From the NCBI GenBank assembly GCA_943329845.2, contig CALQFM020000006.1, positions 25,336-89,335 on the forward strand: a DNA stretch of 64,000 nt, in the 5' to 3' direction. This document shows, piece after piece, positions 17,762-26,525 of the stretch. Source of the DNA: Candidatus Kuenenia stuttgartensis. GTDB lineage: Bacteria > Pseudomonadota > Alphaproteobacteria > SMXS01. The position numbers and the translations under genes were made by a program. Each line of letters opens with the position of its first letter. The first letter of the stretch is position 1. A model generated the notes under the pieces. It was not told the origin of the DNA. It made no database searches and saw only the letters and a list, made by a program, of their open reading frames with translations.

Positions 17762-19144
17762 TCAGCGGCCCAGATATTTCTCGAGCGTCCGGTGCATGTG
17801 CCGGATGCGGATTTCCTGGTAGTTGGCCAGCGTAGCGCCCCGACGCCCGCTGGTCATGGCGCCTTCCTGCGCCGCCTCCATGTTGCCGGTGTCCTGGTCG
17901 TAGATGTGGCCGATATAGGGGTCCATGCCCGGGACCGTCTCGTAGGAGACCTCCGACCTGATGCGCACCGGCACGGCGGTTTCGAATGGTTCGCCGTTGC
18001 GCGGCTTCGGCTTCAGGATGATCAGGTCGAACAGGGACTTGTCGTGCTGCATGCCCAGCGGCCGGAAGCGGTAGACGATGGGAAACGACACGCCCGAGAA
18101 GAACTGCTGGTTCGGGAACACGAAATAGGCGATCGAATCGACAATCTCGCTGTCGCAGACGCTGGACAGGTCGGTGCCGCCCTGCGCAGCGACCATGTCG
18201 CGGTAATACTGGGCCATCACCTTGCGCGCCGTGCCGCCTTCCGGCACCAGCAGCTTGCTGTCCACGTCCGACCGGTCGCCGATCAGGAAGCAGTCGAGAA
18301 TCTCCTGCTCGGAAATCGGTTCCTCGAGGAAGGCGCTGGGCGAGCCGGCGACGTTGATCAACCGGTTCACATTGTCGCCGTAGAAGTCGTACTGGGTGTT
18401 GGCGTCGCCGCTCGCGCGCATCAGCTGGCTGTGGGTCTCCATGACATGATAGGCCTCGAGGAACGCTTCCGAGGCGATCTTCCAGTTGCAGTTCAGTTCC
18501 TTCTGCACATGCATGGCCACGTAGCGGTCCTCGAACACGGCGCTGTCGATGTGTTCGGGCAGCGGATGCATGTAGTCGCGCAGTGGCGGCGCGTCCGGAT
18601 CAAGGTTGACGAACACGAACCCGCCCCAGGTGTCGACCCGCACCTGACCGAGCCCGAATTCGGCAGGATCCACATGCGGGAAGTCCCATTCGCAGGGGAA
18701 CGAGGCGAGGTTGCCTTCCAGGTCCCAGGTCCAGCCGTGATAGGGGCAGCGGATCTGGCTGCCGCTGCCCTCGCTGTAGGACGGCTTCAGCTTGGTGCCG
18801 CGGTGGGTGCAGGCGTTGCGGAAGGCCTTGATGGCGCCGGTGTCGGTGCGCTGCACGATCACCGAGTATGGGCCGAAATCATAGACGATGTAGTCGCCCG
18901 GCTCGGGGATGTGCTCCTCGCGGCAGGCCCATTGCCACACTTTCGGCCACAGCAGCTTCAGTTCCTGCTGGAAATAGTCGGCTGAGGTGTAGCGCTCGAA
19001 GGGGATGTCGTCGTCGCCCAGGAATTCGTAGGATTCGGTCGTCAGGTACGGGGGCGCCGTGCGGCTGTCCTGGCGCAGCAGATCCTGCACGCTGATGCCG
19101 GGGCACCGCGCCTTGCCTGGCTTCAGATCGGTCATACGGTTCAT
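17762..19144 (-). CDS. Rieske non-haem iron oxygenase, alpha subunit (1)
   Basis: A 460-residue aromatic-ring-hydroxylating oxygenase large subunit. Rieske 2Fe-2S ligands are C112/H114 (CTHRG) and C133/H136 (CPYHGWTWD). The mononuclear iron histidines are H233 and H238 (YHVMETH) after the NCNWK motif. No beta subunit, ferredoxin or reductase gene is adjacent. It is the first gene of the operon Rieske-SDR-SnoaL-amidohydrolase. The ATG at 19144 has GGGAG upstream; the frame is open further but runs through the operator-like element. Closely related in sequence to the oxygenase at 28919. Confidence 0.92.
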   Translation of the reverse strand: MNRMTDLKPGKARCPGISVQDLLRQDSRTAPPYLTTESYEFLGDDDIPFERYTSADYFQQELKLLWPKVWQWACREEHIPEPGDYIVYDFGPYSVIVQRTDTGAIKAFRNACTHRGTKLKPSYSEGSGSQIRCPYHGWTWDLEGNLASFPCEWDFPHVDPAEFGLGQVRVDTWGGFVFVNLDPDAPPLRDYMHPLPEHIDSAVFEDRYVAMHVQKELNCNWKIASEAFLEAYHVMETHSQLMRASGDANTQYDFYGDNVNRLINVAGSPSAFLEEPISEQEILDCFLIGDRSDVDSKLLVPEGGTARKVMAQYYRDMVAAQGGTDLSSVCDSEIVDSIAYFVFPNQQFFSGVSFPIVYRFRPLGMQHDKSLFDLIILKPKPRNGEPFETAVPVRIRSEVSYETVPGMDPYIGHIYDQDTGNMEAAQEGAMTSGRRGATLANYQEIRIRHMHRTLEKYLGR

Positions 19145-19173
19145 GTCTGCCGGTCTCCCAACTCCCCAAGACC

Positions 19174-19215
19174 CTTTGTTATTCAACAGTCGTGTAATAT
19201 AAGACGGATTGTCAA
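19174..19215 (-). promoter_or_regulatory. Operator-like promoter element A
   Basis: On the minus strand TTGACA (19215-19210) is followed after 20 bases by CTGTTGAATAACAAAG. The same arrangement occurs at 20102 and 20994. The right half-site TTGAATAA is well kept, the left half (TTATATTACAC) is degenerate. It lies 30-70 bases ahead of the Rieske gene start and is a candidate site for the adjacent TetR regulator. Confidence 0.5.
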
Positions 19216-19408
19216 CCCTGATCGCGGAACGGCCGCTGCATTGCCCGTCCCGGAGCCTGGCCCCGTCCGATGGCAATCATAACAGGCATGACCCGGAAAG
19301 GCATGGGATTGAGCCGGCGCAACGCACCACCGTGCAAATCCTTGTTCAATTATGACAAGGAATCGGTGACAAGATGACCAATAAGAGAATTCTGGAGGAA
19401 CCAGTCGC

Positions 19409-20056
19409 ATGCCCATAGTCGTCGATCACGATGAGCGCCGGCATTACATTGCCCGCGTCGTGGAGCGCGTGATCGCCAAGCAGGGGATGGATGCCGTCAC
19501 GATCCGGAACGTGGCGCGCGAGGCCGGCTTCCGGTCGACGCTGATCTCGCATTACTTCAAGGACAAGAAGGACATGCTGACCTTCACCCTGGACTCCATC
19601 CGGTCCCGGGCGGCGATCCGTGTCGACAAGGAGTTCCTGGACAAGCACGACCTGGCGGCCTGCCTGGAAACACTGCTCGCCACCAACGAGGACGAGTTGT
19701 CCGACTGGCAGGCGTGGTTCGGGTTCTGGGAGAAGGCGACCTTCGATCCCGAGCTCTCCGCCGTGCGGCTCGGCGTGGTCGAGGCCACCCACAATACCAT
19801 CCGGCACCTGCTGGAACGGGCCAGAGACACGGGAGAACTGCCGAAGACGCTCGATTGCGAATTCCATGCCCGCCGCCTGCAGATCATCATGAACGGCCTG
19901 GCCGCCCATGTGGTGATGAAGCCGAGCGACTGGCCGGCCGACGCGCAGCGCGGGCTGCTGAAGGTCGAGATCGAGTTCATGAAGAAGATGCCCAAGCCGC
20001 CGCCGGGCACCACGCTGCCCGACTTCCACGTACCGGCGTTCGCCTACACCCGCTGA
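19409..20056 (+). CDS. TetR-family transcriptional regulator
   Basis: A 215-residue TetR-type repressor. The helix-turn-helix lies at residues 15-60 (AVTIRNVAREAGFRSTLISHYFKDKKDML; Y is the family's H/Y-Y-x-F recognition segment). The C-terminal ligand domain is variable and includes WQAWFGFWEKATFDPELS, typical of BetI-like members. The gene is divergent from the Rieske operon and followed by an SDR and a TonB receptor, whose promoters and that of the Rieske gene share a palindromic element. It likely controls this island in response to a substrate or intermediate. TGGAGGA precedes the ATG. Confidence 0.88.
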   Translation: MPIVVDHDERRHYIARVVERVIAKQGMDAVTIRNVAREAGFRSTLISHYFKDKKDMLTFTLDSIRSRAAIRVDKEFLDKHDLAACLETLLATNEDELSDWQAWFGFWEKATFDPELSAVRLGVVEATHNTIRHLLERARDTGELPKTLDCEFHARRLQIIMNGLAAHVVMKPSDWPADAQRGLLKVEIEFMKKMPKPPPGTTLPDFHVPAFAYTR

Positions 20057-20101
20057 TCCCGCCGATCGCCGCCCGTCGAGGCGAAGGGGCCCAAATTCCC
20101 G

Positions 20102-20147
20102 TTGACAGCGTTTTGAGTGTTATTCAACTGTTGAACAACAAAACGCT
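20102..20147 (+). promoter_or_regulatory. Operator-like promoter element B (nested palindrome)
   Basis: TTGACA at 20102-20107 is followed after 20 bases by CTGTTGAACAACAAAA. Around it are nested inverted repeats: inner GTTATTCAA / TTGAACAAC (8 of 9 pairs, 3-base centre) and outer AGCGTTTTG / CAAAACGCT (perfect). It ends 15 bases before the SDR start codon at 20163 and is a strong candidate repressor site. Confidence 0.6.
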
Positions 20148-20162
20148 GAAATGGGGAATTCG

Positions 20163-20921
20163 ATGAACGGAAAGCTTCTCGAGAACAAGATCGCCATCGT
20201 CACCGGCGGCGGCAGCGGCATCGGCAAGTCCGCGGCCATTGCCATGGCCCGCGAGGGCGCGACCATCGTCATCGGCAACCGATCGGCCGAACAGGGCGAG
20301 GAAACCTGCCAGGTCATCGCCAAGGCCGGCGGCAAGGCCATCTTCCACCGCACCGATTGCGGCAAGCCCGAGGATTGCGAGGCGCTGGTCGCCCGCGCCG
20401 AGAAGGAATTCGGCCGCCTGGACCTCGCGTTCAACAACGCCGGCAAGTTCCACGACGTTCTGGCGCCGGTGCACGAGATGCCGATCGATGAATTCTCCAA
20501 CGGCATCGACCTCAATTTGAAGGGCGTCTTCTACTGCATGAAGTATGAGCTGGCGGCCATGCTGCGGGCCGGCGGCGGCGCGGTCGTCAACAACGCCTCG
20601 ATCTTCGGCATCAAGGGCATGCCCACGCTGAACTGGTACACCGCCGCCAAGCACGGGATCATCGGCCTCACCCAGGCGGCGGGCCTGGAATATGCCGAGC
20701 GCAACATCCGCATCAACGCGGTCGCCCCCGGCATGACCAAGACCCCGGCCCTGGACATCTCCACCGGCGGCAACGACGAGGCCTTCGCGGGCGTGGTGCC
20801 GATGAAACGCATCGCCCGGTCGGAGGAAATCGCCGAGGGCGTGGTGTTCCTGCTGTCCGACCGCGCCAGCTACATGACCGGCGCGGTGCTCAACATCGAC
20901 GGCGGCATGATCGCCGCCTGA
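20163..20921 (+). CDS. Short-chain dehydrogenase/reductase
   Basis: A 252-residue classical SDR. Cofactor motif TGGGSGIG is at 14-21, NNAG at 91-94, and catalytic Ser146, Tyr159 and Lys163 (YTAAK) are intact. The C-terminal motif LNIDGG is typical. GGGGA upstream supports the ATG at 20163 rather than the one four codons earlier. It stands behind operator-like element B, between the TetR gene and the TonB receptor, so it probably oxidises an alcohol generated in the pathway of this island. Confidence 0.9.
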   Translation: MNGKLLENKIAIVTGGGSGIGKSAAIAMAREGATIVIGNRSAEQGEETCQVIAKAGGKAIFHRTDCGKPEDCEALVARAEKEFGRLDLAFNNAGKFHDVLAPVHEMPIDEFSNGIDLNLKGVFYCMKYELAAMLRAGGGAVVNNASIFGIKGMPTLNWYTAAKHGIIGLTQAAGLEYAERNIRINAVAPGMTKTPALDISTGGNDEAFAGVVPMKRIARSEEIAEGVVFLLSDRASYMTGAVLNIDGGMIAA

Positions 20922-20993
20922 CGTCGTTTCGGGTGAGCTGATCCGGGGACGCGAGCTAGCAGCGGCGGCGTCTCCGGAGCCGCCAAATTCGAA

Positions 20994-21035
20994 TTGACAG
21001 GCGGTTTTTATTTTGTTCACCTGATGAACAATAAA
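20994..21035 (+). promoter_or_regulatory. Operator-like promoter element C
   Basis: TTGACA at 20994-20999, then 21 bases, then CTGATGAACAATAAAG. A perfect inverted repeat TTGTTCA / TGAACAA (21013-21019, 21025-21031) is separated by five bases. It ends about 20 bases before the TonB receptor start. It shares spacing and the TGAAYAAYAAAR half-site with elements A and B. Confidence 0.6.
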
Positions 21036-21054
21036 GATACCCGGGGAGGATATC

Positions 21055-23517
21055 ATGGACATTCGCCGAACAATTCTGTCCGCGATCGGCGCCGGATGTC
21101 TGGCGCTCGCGGCCATCGTGCCACCGGCTTCCGCCCAGGAACCGGCCGCCGCCGCACCCGCCGCACCACAGGCTGATCCAGCCGCGGCGCCTGGCCGCAA
21201 GGGCGGCCTGGAGACGGTCATGGTCACCGCCCGCAAGCAGGAGGAATCCGCCCAGGACGTCCCGGTCGCCGTCAGCGTCTACACGCCCGAGCAGATCGAG
21301 CGCTACAACATGACGTCGCTGGAAAGGATCGCCGCCTCCACGCCCCAGCTGGTGATCGGCCGCGGCGGCAACGGCTCGGGCGCGCAGCTCACCCTGCGCG
21401 GCATCGGCTCGATCCCGACGTCGATCGGCGTCGAGCAGTCGGTCGCCGTGGTCCTCGACGGCGTCTATTACGGCCAGGGCCGCACCATCAACGAATCCAT
21501 GTTCGACGTGTCGCGGATCGAGGTACTGAAGGGCCCGCAGTCGCTGTTCTTCGGCAAGAACGCCACGGCCGGCGTGATCTCGATCACCAGCAACGATCCG
21601 ACCGACGAGTTCGAGGCCATGGCCCGCGTCGGCTTCGAGGCGCGGTCGCAGAACCTGATCACCGAGGGCTTCGTATCCGGCCCGCTGTCCGACAAGGTCA
21701 GCGCCCGGCTCGCGGTGCGGATCGGCGAGATGTTCGGCGGCTATTTCCACAACCGGGGCTTCGACGTCACCAACTACACCTTCGACGCGGCCACCTTCAA
21801 TCTCTACGCGCACGACGCGCCGAAGCTGGACCGCGACCTGCCCGGCACCAGCGAGAAATTCCTGCGCGGTACCATCAAGTTCACGCCCACCGATGCGCTG
21901 ACCATCACCCTGAAGGGCAGCTTCATGCGCACGGTGGACGAGGCGAACGCCTGGAACTACGTGCCGTTCGCTTGTCCCTCGGGGTTCGTGTCGGTCAGTC
22001 CCACGGTTCCCTGCAAGCGCGACTTCAGCGCCTACATCAACTATTTCCCCGACGACATCGCCGGCAACATCCCCTATGGCCGCGACGACGGCTCGCCGTT
22101 CAACGCCTACCAGTCGTTCGCCATCACCGGCAACATCACCTACGAGGCGGACGCGTTCTCGGTCACCTCGATCACCAACTACCAGCGCAACCGCAACAAC
22201 TGGGGCTGCGAGTGCCAGAACGTGTCGACCTCCGCCTCGTTCATCTCGGCCACCGAGCTGTCGATCTGGGAAGCGTTCTCCAACGAGACCCGGTTCCAGA
22301 CCAGCTTCGACGGACCGTTCAATTTCCTGGTCGGCTTCCTCTACCAGAACACCAAGCGCGACCATGACCAGGCCGGACAGTTCGGCGGCGTCGAGGACTC
22401 CAGCCAGCCGATCGAGACGCGCTATGTCGCCTACGACAAGTCGTCGATCACCGACGGCGAGACCATAGCCGGCTTCGCCCAGGGCAAGCTGTCGCTGTTC
22501 GACGGCCTCGAGCTGGCGGGCGGCGTGCGCTACACGCACGAGACCAAGAAGAGCTTCCTGGAGATGACCTACGTCAACGTGCTGTTGCAGGGTCTCTTCC
22601 CGGAGAACGCGCCGATCCTGGGCGACCAGACCTTCAACGACTGGTCGCCGGAAGCCACCGTCACCTACCGGGTCAACGAGGACGTGACCGTCTACGGCGC
22701 GTTCAAGACCGCCTACAAGTCGGGCGGCTTCTCCAACAGCGCGCTGGTCTCGATCAACACCATTCCCGACGACGTGGCGTTCGATCCGGAAACCGTGCTG
22801 GGCTTCGAGGGCGGCATCAAGACCATGCTGTTCGACCGCCAGCTGCGGCTCAACCTGGCGCTCTACAGCTTCAAGTACAAGAACCTGCAGGTCGACTACT
22901 ACAACTCCATCACCTTCCAGTTCATCACCACCAACGCCGGCTCGGCGCGCACCAAGGGCTTCGAACTGGAGGCCGAATACGCGCCCAACGGCGTCGACGG
23001 CCTGACCTTCCACGGCACCTTCAACTACAACCGCGCCCGCTATCTCCAATACGTGGCGCCGTGCTATGGCGGCCAGCCGATCTCGGAAGGCTGCACCACC
23101 GTGTTCCAGGACGGTCCGGGGCAGGACCTCAGCGGCAAGCCGACGGCGGTCGCGCCCAAGATCACCGCGTCGATGGGCTTCAACTACGAGGTGCCGGTGG
23201 GCAGCGACTGGATGTTCGGCGTCTCGGCCGACGCCCGATACAGCAGCTCCTATTTCGGCTCCAGCTTCGCCGCGCCGCTGTCGCTGCAGCCGTCCTACGT
23301 CAACCTGGACGCCGCGCTGCGGTTCTTCTCGAACGACGACACCTGGGAGTTCGCCATCATCGGCCGCAACCTGACCAACCACTTCTACTTCGGCGGCGTG
23401 CAGGACATGCCCAACACCGGCGTCGGCACCGGCACCGCCGGCGGCATTCCGGCCGACCAGCTGGCGCTCGCCTCGCTGCCGCGGACCGTCCAGTTCCAGG
23501 TGACCTGGCGGTACTGA
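21055..23517 (+). CDS. TonB-dependent outer-membrane receptor
   Basis: An 820-residue receptor. Residues 1-26 are a signal peptide ending ASA. A low-complexity Ala/Pro linker is followed by the conserved LETVMVTARKQEESAQDVPV start of the plug domain (about 55-170), then a 22-strand-type beta barrel ending in the aromatic VQFQVTWRY. The sequence is of the sphingomonad-like class that imports aromatic, terpenoid or glycan ligands rather than a clear siderophore type, though this cannot be decided here. GGGGAGGA precedes the ATG. Its promoter carries operator-like element C. Confidence 0.93.
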   Translation: MDIRRTILSAIGAGCLALAAIVPPASAQEPAAAAPAAPQADPAAAPGRKGGLETVMVTARKQEESAQDVPVAVSVYTPEQIERYNMTSLERIAASTPQLVIGRGGNGSGAQLTLRGIGSIPTSIGVEQSVAVVLDGVYYGQGRTINESMFDVSRIEVLKGPQSLFFGKNATAGVISITSNDPTDEFEAMARVGFEARSQNLITEGFVSGPLSDKVSARLAVRIGEMFGGYFHNRGFDVTNYTFDAATFNLYAHDAPKLDRDLPGTSEKFLRGTIKFTPTDALTITLKGSFMRTVDEANAWNYVPFACPSGFVSVSPTVPCKRDFSAYINYFPDDIAGNIPYGRDDGSPFNAYQSFAITGNITYEADAFSVTSITNYQRNRNNWGCECQNVSTSASFISATELSIWEAFSNETRFQTSFDGPFNFLVGFLYQNTKRDHDQAGQFGGVEDSSQPIETRYVAYDKSSITDGETIAGFAQGKLSLFDGLELAGGVRYTHETKKSFLEMTYVNVLLQGLFPENAPILGDQTFNDWSPEATVTYRVNEDVTVYGAFKTAYKSGGFSNSALVSINTIPDDVAFDPETVLGFEGGIKTMLFDRQLRLNLALYSFKYKNLQVDYYNSITFQFITTNAGSARTKGFELEAEYAPNGVDGLTFHGTFNYNRARYLQYVAPCYGGQPISEGCTTVFQDGPGQDLSGKPTAVAPKITASMGFNYEVPVGSDWMFGVSADARYSSSYFGSSFAAPLSLQPSYVNLDAALRFFSNDDTWEFAIIGRNLTNHFYFGGVQDMPNTGVGTGTAGGIPADQLALASLPRTVQFQVTWRY

Positions 23518-23546
23518 GCGACACACAGGATTTTGCCTGCGATAGT

Positions 23547-23582
23547 GTTGGCCGGCCGGACGCCATGGTCCGGCCGGCCAAC
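23547..23582. terminator. Perfect 15-bp hairpin after the TonB receptor gene
   Basis: Arms GTTGGCCGGCCGGAC and GTCCGGCCGGCCAAC enclose a six-base loop, 29 bases after the receptor stop and 18 bases before the next start codon. There is no T-run, so it may act as a transcript-stabilising or attenuating hairpin rather than a standard intrinsic terminator. Confidence 0.5.
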
Positions 23583-23600
23583 TGATTCCTGGGGAGGACC

Positions 23601-24734
23601 ATGGACAAGATCGCCACCATCGCCGACTTGCGCGACGAAGCCCGCCGCAAGCTGCCCGCGCCGATCTTCGATTTCGTCGACGGCGCCGCCTTCAGCGAGG
23701 TGACCCTGCGCGCCAACGTGCAGGACTTCGAGAAGATCCGCTTCCGCCAGCGGGTGGTGAAGGACGTCTCGGTCCGCTCGCTCTCGACCGAACTGGTCGG
23801 CCAGCCCTGTGCGATTCCGGCGGCGATCTCGCCCACCGGGCTGAGCGGCATGCTGTGGGGCGGCAATGGCGAGATCGCCGCCGCCCGCGCAGCCAAGGCG
23901 TTCGGCATTCCGTTCACCCTGGGCATGATGTCGGTCTCGACCCTGGAGGAAGTGACCAAAGCCGTCGGCCCGGTCTGGTTCCAGATGTGCATGCTGAAGG
24001 ACCGGGGCCTGGTGCAGGACTTCGTCGACCGGGCGAAGGCCGCCGGATCGCCGGTGCTGATCCTCACCGTCACCTGGGTTGTCTCGGGCCTGCAAAGCCG
24101 CATGACCCGCCACGGCGTCGACCTGCCGCCGCCGCTCACCCCCAGCTTCATCGCCAAGTTCGCCACAAGGCCCATGTGGGTGTGGCGCGCGCTCCGGGGC
24201 AAGCCAGTGGCGTTCCACAACTTCACCGGCCGGATGAAGGAAGAGGCGACCATTCCGGCGGTCATCGGCCAGCTCGATTCCTCCGTCACCTGGAAGGACA
24301 TCGAGTGGCTGCGCTCGATCTGGCCGGGCAAGCTGATCATCAAGGGCGTCTGCGACCGCGAGGACGCGCGCCTCGCCATGGACGCCGGCGCCGACGCGGT
24401 CAGCGTATCCAATCACGGGGGCAACCATCTGGACAGCTCGGCCTCGACCATCTCCATGCTGCCCGACGTGGTCGAGGGCGTCGCCGGCCGCGGCGAGGTG
24501 CTGCTCGACGGCGGCGTACGCTCGGGCCAGGACATCCTGAAAGCCATGGCGCTGGGCGCGAAAGGCGTGCTGCTGGGCCGCGCCCATCTCTATGGGTTAG
24601 GCGCCGCGGGGCAGAAGGGCGTCGCCAAGGCGCTCGACATCCTGAAGTATGAGCTGGACGTGTCCGTGGGCCTCACCGGCCTCACCGACGTCCGCCAGGC
24701 ATCGCCGGAGATATTGTTCAAGCCGAGGGATTAA
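23601..24734 (+). CDS. FMN-dependent alpha-hydroxy-acid oxidase-like protein
   Basis: A 377-residue TIM-barrel protein of the glycolate oxidase/lactate dehydrogenase family. FMN-site motifs are present (LLDGGVRSGQDILKAMALGAKGVLLGR; lysine in IIKGV) and the catalytic base is H272 in SNHGG. Substrate-binding residues of characterised members are changed: the arginine after HGG is N275, the tyrosine of the YDYYASG motif is Phe (FDFVDG), and the tyrosine before KDR is Leu (MLKDR). It may act on a different substrate, with no free carboxylate. It has its own GGGGAGGA and lies 83 bases after the TonB receptor, separated by a hairpin. Confidence 0.88.
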   Translation: MDKIATIADLRDEARRKLPAPIFDFVDGAAFSEVTLRANVQDFEKIRFRQRVVKDVSVRSLSTELVGQPCAIPAAISPTGLSGMLWGGNGEIAAARAAKAFGIPFTLGMMSVSTLEEVTKAVGPVWFQMCMLKDRGLVQDFVDRAKAAGSPVLILTVTWVVSGLQSRMTRHGVDLPPPLTPSFIAKFATRPMWVWRALRGKPVAFHNFTGRMKEEATIPAVIGQLDSSVTWKDIEWLRSIWPGKLIIKGVCDREDARLAMDAGADAVSVSNHGGNHLDSSASTISMLPDVVEGVAGRGEVLLDGGVRSGQDILKAMALGAKGVLLGRAHLYGLGAAGQKGVAKALDILKYELDVSVGLTGLTDVRQASPEILFKPRD

Positions 24735-25144
24735 GCTCTCATCGACATCGCGGAGGATACGTGGCGAGCCAGTCCGGATACGGAGGAGCAACCCTATCCG
24801 CATGGAGTATGTTTGGGCGATCGTAGTTCGCAAACCCATGCGCGGACGTCGGCTAGGGATGGAAAGCGGTCTATCCGCTTGCAAGCCAGGAAGTGAGAGA
24901 TCGGACATTCGGCCAAAGACCGGGTCTGGCCGTTTGCAGACCGACAGGGTTCTGACGGGGAATGTGCAATATCCGACGTCCAGCACCTGAGTATATTCCG
25001 ACCCTGCGGGGTGCCCCGGACCTGGCCTATCTTGTTTTCCCTCCGCCATCCCGAAGCTTGGTGAGCGCGCCCCACCCGTAGCGCAATTATCATATTGTCC
25101 CTGTCGACCTGTCGGTTGGCAGGTTGATCGTCGAGGACAAAAAC
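24735..25144. other. 410-base gap without a convincing gene
   Basis: Open frames here lack coding character. A short inverted repeat (GGTCTG/CAGACC near 24923-24942) is visible. The last 20 bases include GAGGA ahead of the peroxidase start. Composition is more balanced than in the flanking catabolic genes, and it marks the left edge of the block that ends near 28918. Confidence 0.4.
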
Positions 25145-26311
25145 ATGACCAACCCGTCACTCCATGTCACAGGCCTTGCCGGTTTGCGCCGTGATCCGCG
25201 CCTGATCGTGAACGGCAGGTCCATATTTTTGGCGGCAAGCCTCTGCATGCTGGCTGCGGCCTGTGACAGGGCGCCGGAGGCGGGCAATGGCTCGACCGAG
25301 TCCGCCGCCGTTGCTGCACCGGAGATGAGCGCCTCAACCGATCCGCTCATACTTCAGGCCCGGGAGGTCTTCAAACCCATTCCGATTAAGGCGCCCGACT
25401 TGCCAGGCAACCCAGCCACGGAGGACAAGGTCGCACTTGGCGAGATGCTTTATTTCGAGCCACGACTTTCAGCGACCCATTCGATCAGTTGTGCGACCTG
25501 CCACAATATCGGTTTGGGCGGCGCCGATAATTCCCCAATGTCGGCTGGCTTCCATGGAACCCGTGGCGCAAGGAACTCGCCAACGGTCTTCAATTCGGTC
25601 TTCAACTTCGTTCAATTCTGGGATGGCCGGGCAAAGGACCTGGAAGAACAGGCCGGCGGCCCGATGGTCAACCCGGTTGAAATGGCGTCTCCGAAGCAGC
25701 ATATCGCATCCCAACTGGCGGCGCTGCCCCAATATCGCACCGAATTCGCACGGGCATTTCCGGGCGAAGGCGCTCCGCTTTCCTTGGACAATGCACAAAA
25801 GGCCTTAGCGGTATTCGAGGCGACACTCATCACGCCGAACGCGCCTTTCGATCGTTTTTTGCGGGGTGATCCGGCGGCTCTGGATGCGACCCAAAAAGCC
25901 GGCCTGACCCTGTTTATGAACAAGGGCTGCACCGCATGCCACTCCGGGGTAAATATTGGCGGATCCATGTACGCCAAGTTCGGCTTGGTCGCAGCGCCGG
26001 ATGCCAAATATCTCCCTGCCGGCGACAAGGGGCGCGGGGCGATAACAGGCGACGCCGCCGACGACTATTTCTTCAAGGTCCCCACTCTGCGAAATATTGC
26101 GCTGACCGCACCCTATTTCCATACCGGTTCAGAGCAGGATCTGGCGAAGGTCGTCAACGTCATGGCGACGGCGCAGCTGGGACAGACCCTGAGCCAGCCC
26201 GAGACGGCCCAACTGGTGGCCTTTCTCGCGGCGCTGACGGGCGATCAACCCAGAATCGTGCAGCCGCAATTGCCCACGAGCGATGCCAATTCGCCTCTGC
26301 CTGACAAATAG
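25145..26311 (+). CDS. Di-haem cytochrome-c peroxidase, lipoprotein
   Basis: A 388-residue MauG/CcpA-type protein. The lipobox LAAAC puts the lipidated cysteine at 40, so the protein is membrane-anchored on the periplasmic side. Two haem c sites are seen: C116-A-T-C-H120 and C262-T-A-C-H266. The NSPTVFN and RNIALTAPYFHTG motifs are standard for bacterial di-haem peroxidases, which reduce hydrogen peroxide with electrons from the respiratory chain. The ATG at 25145 has GAGGA upstream. A cytochrome b561 follows 214 bases on. Codon choice is less GC-biased than in surrounding genes. Confidence 0.92.
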   Translation: MTNPSLHVTGLAGLRRDPRLIVNGRSIFLAASLCMLAAACDRAPEAGNGSTESAAVAAPEMSASTDPLILQAREVFKPIPIKAPDLPGNPATEDKVALGEMLYFEPRLSATHSISCATCHNIGLGGADNSPMSAGFHGTRGARNSPTVFNSVFNFVQFWDGRAKDLEEQAGGPMVNPVEMASPKQHIASQLAALPQYRTEFARAFPGEGAPLSLDNAQKALAVFEATLITPNAPFDRFLRGDPAALDATQKAGLTLFMNKGCTACHSGVNIGGSMYAKFGLVAAPDAKYLPAGDKGRGAITGDAADDYFFKVPTLRNIALTAPYFHTGSEQDLAKVVNVMATAQLGQTLSQPETAQLVAFLAALTGDQPRIVQPQLPTSDANSPLPDK

Positions 26312-26525
26312 AAATGATCAGTCGAATAACACACGCGCCGGGGCGCTGTGCCCGATGAGCCAGATCTACGGTGCATTCGGCCACCGCGATCCTGATCGCC
26401 ATTCCTGCGGCGTCTGAGAGAGCTCCAACGTCCACGCAGGATACCGGCCTTGGGCATTTTGATGTGAAACAATGCACTCCTGGCCGTGGTGAATAATATC
26501 CAGTGCCAAGGGGAAGAGGTTCGCT

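Noticed and set aside
20102..20107. TTGACA of elements A-C as a classical -35 box
   Set aside because: No convincing -10 hexamer occurs 16-18 bases downstream in all three; kept only as part of a conserved element.
20956..23526. Very long open frame (over 800 codons) on the minus strand across the TonB receptor gene
   Set aside because: It is the antisense shadow of a high-GC gene: rich in Arg, Gly, Val, His and Asp without domains, while the plus strand encodes a full receptor with signal peptide.
24597..25160. Minus-strand frame in the gap after the oxidase gene
   Set aside because: Amino-acid composition is that of non-coding DNA and it overlaps the oxidase 3' end; no start signal.
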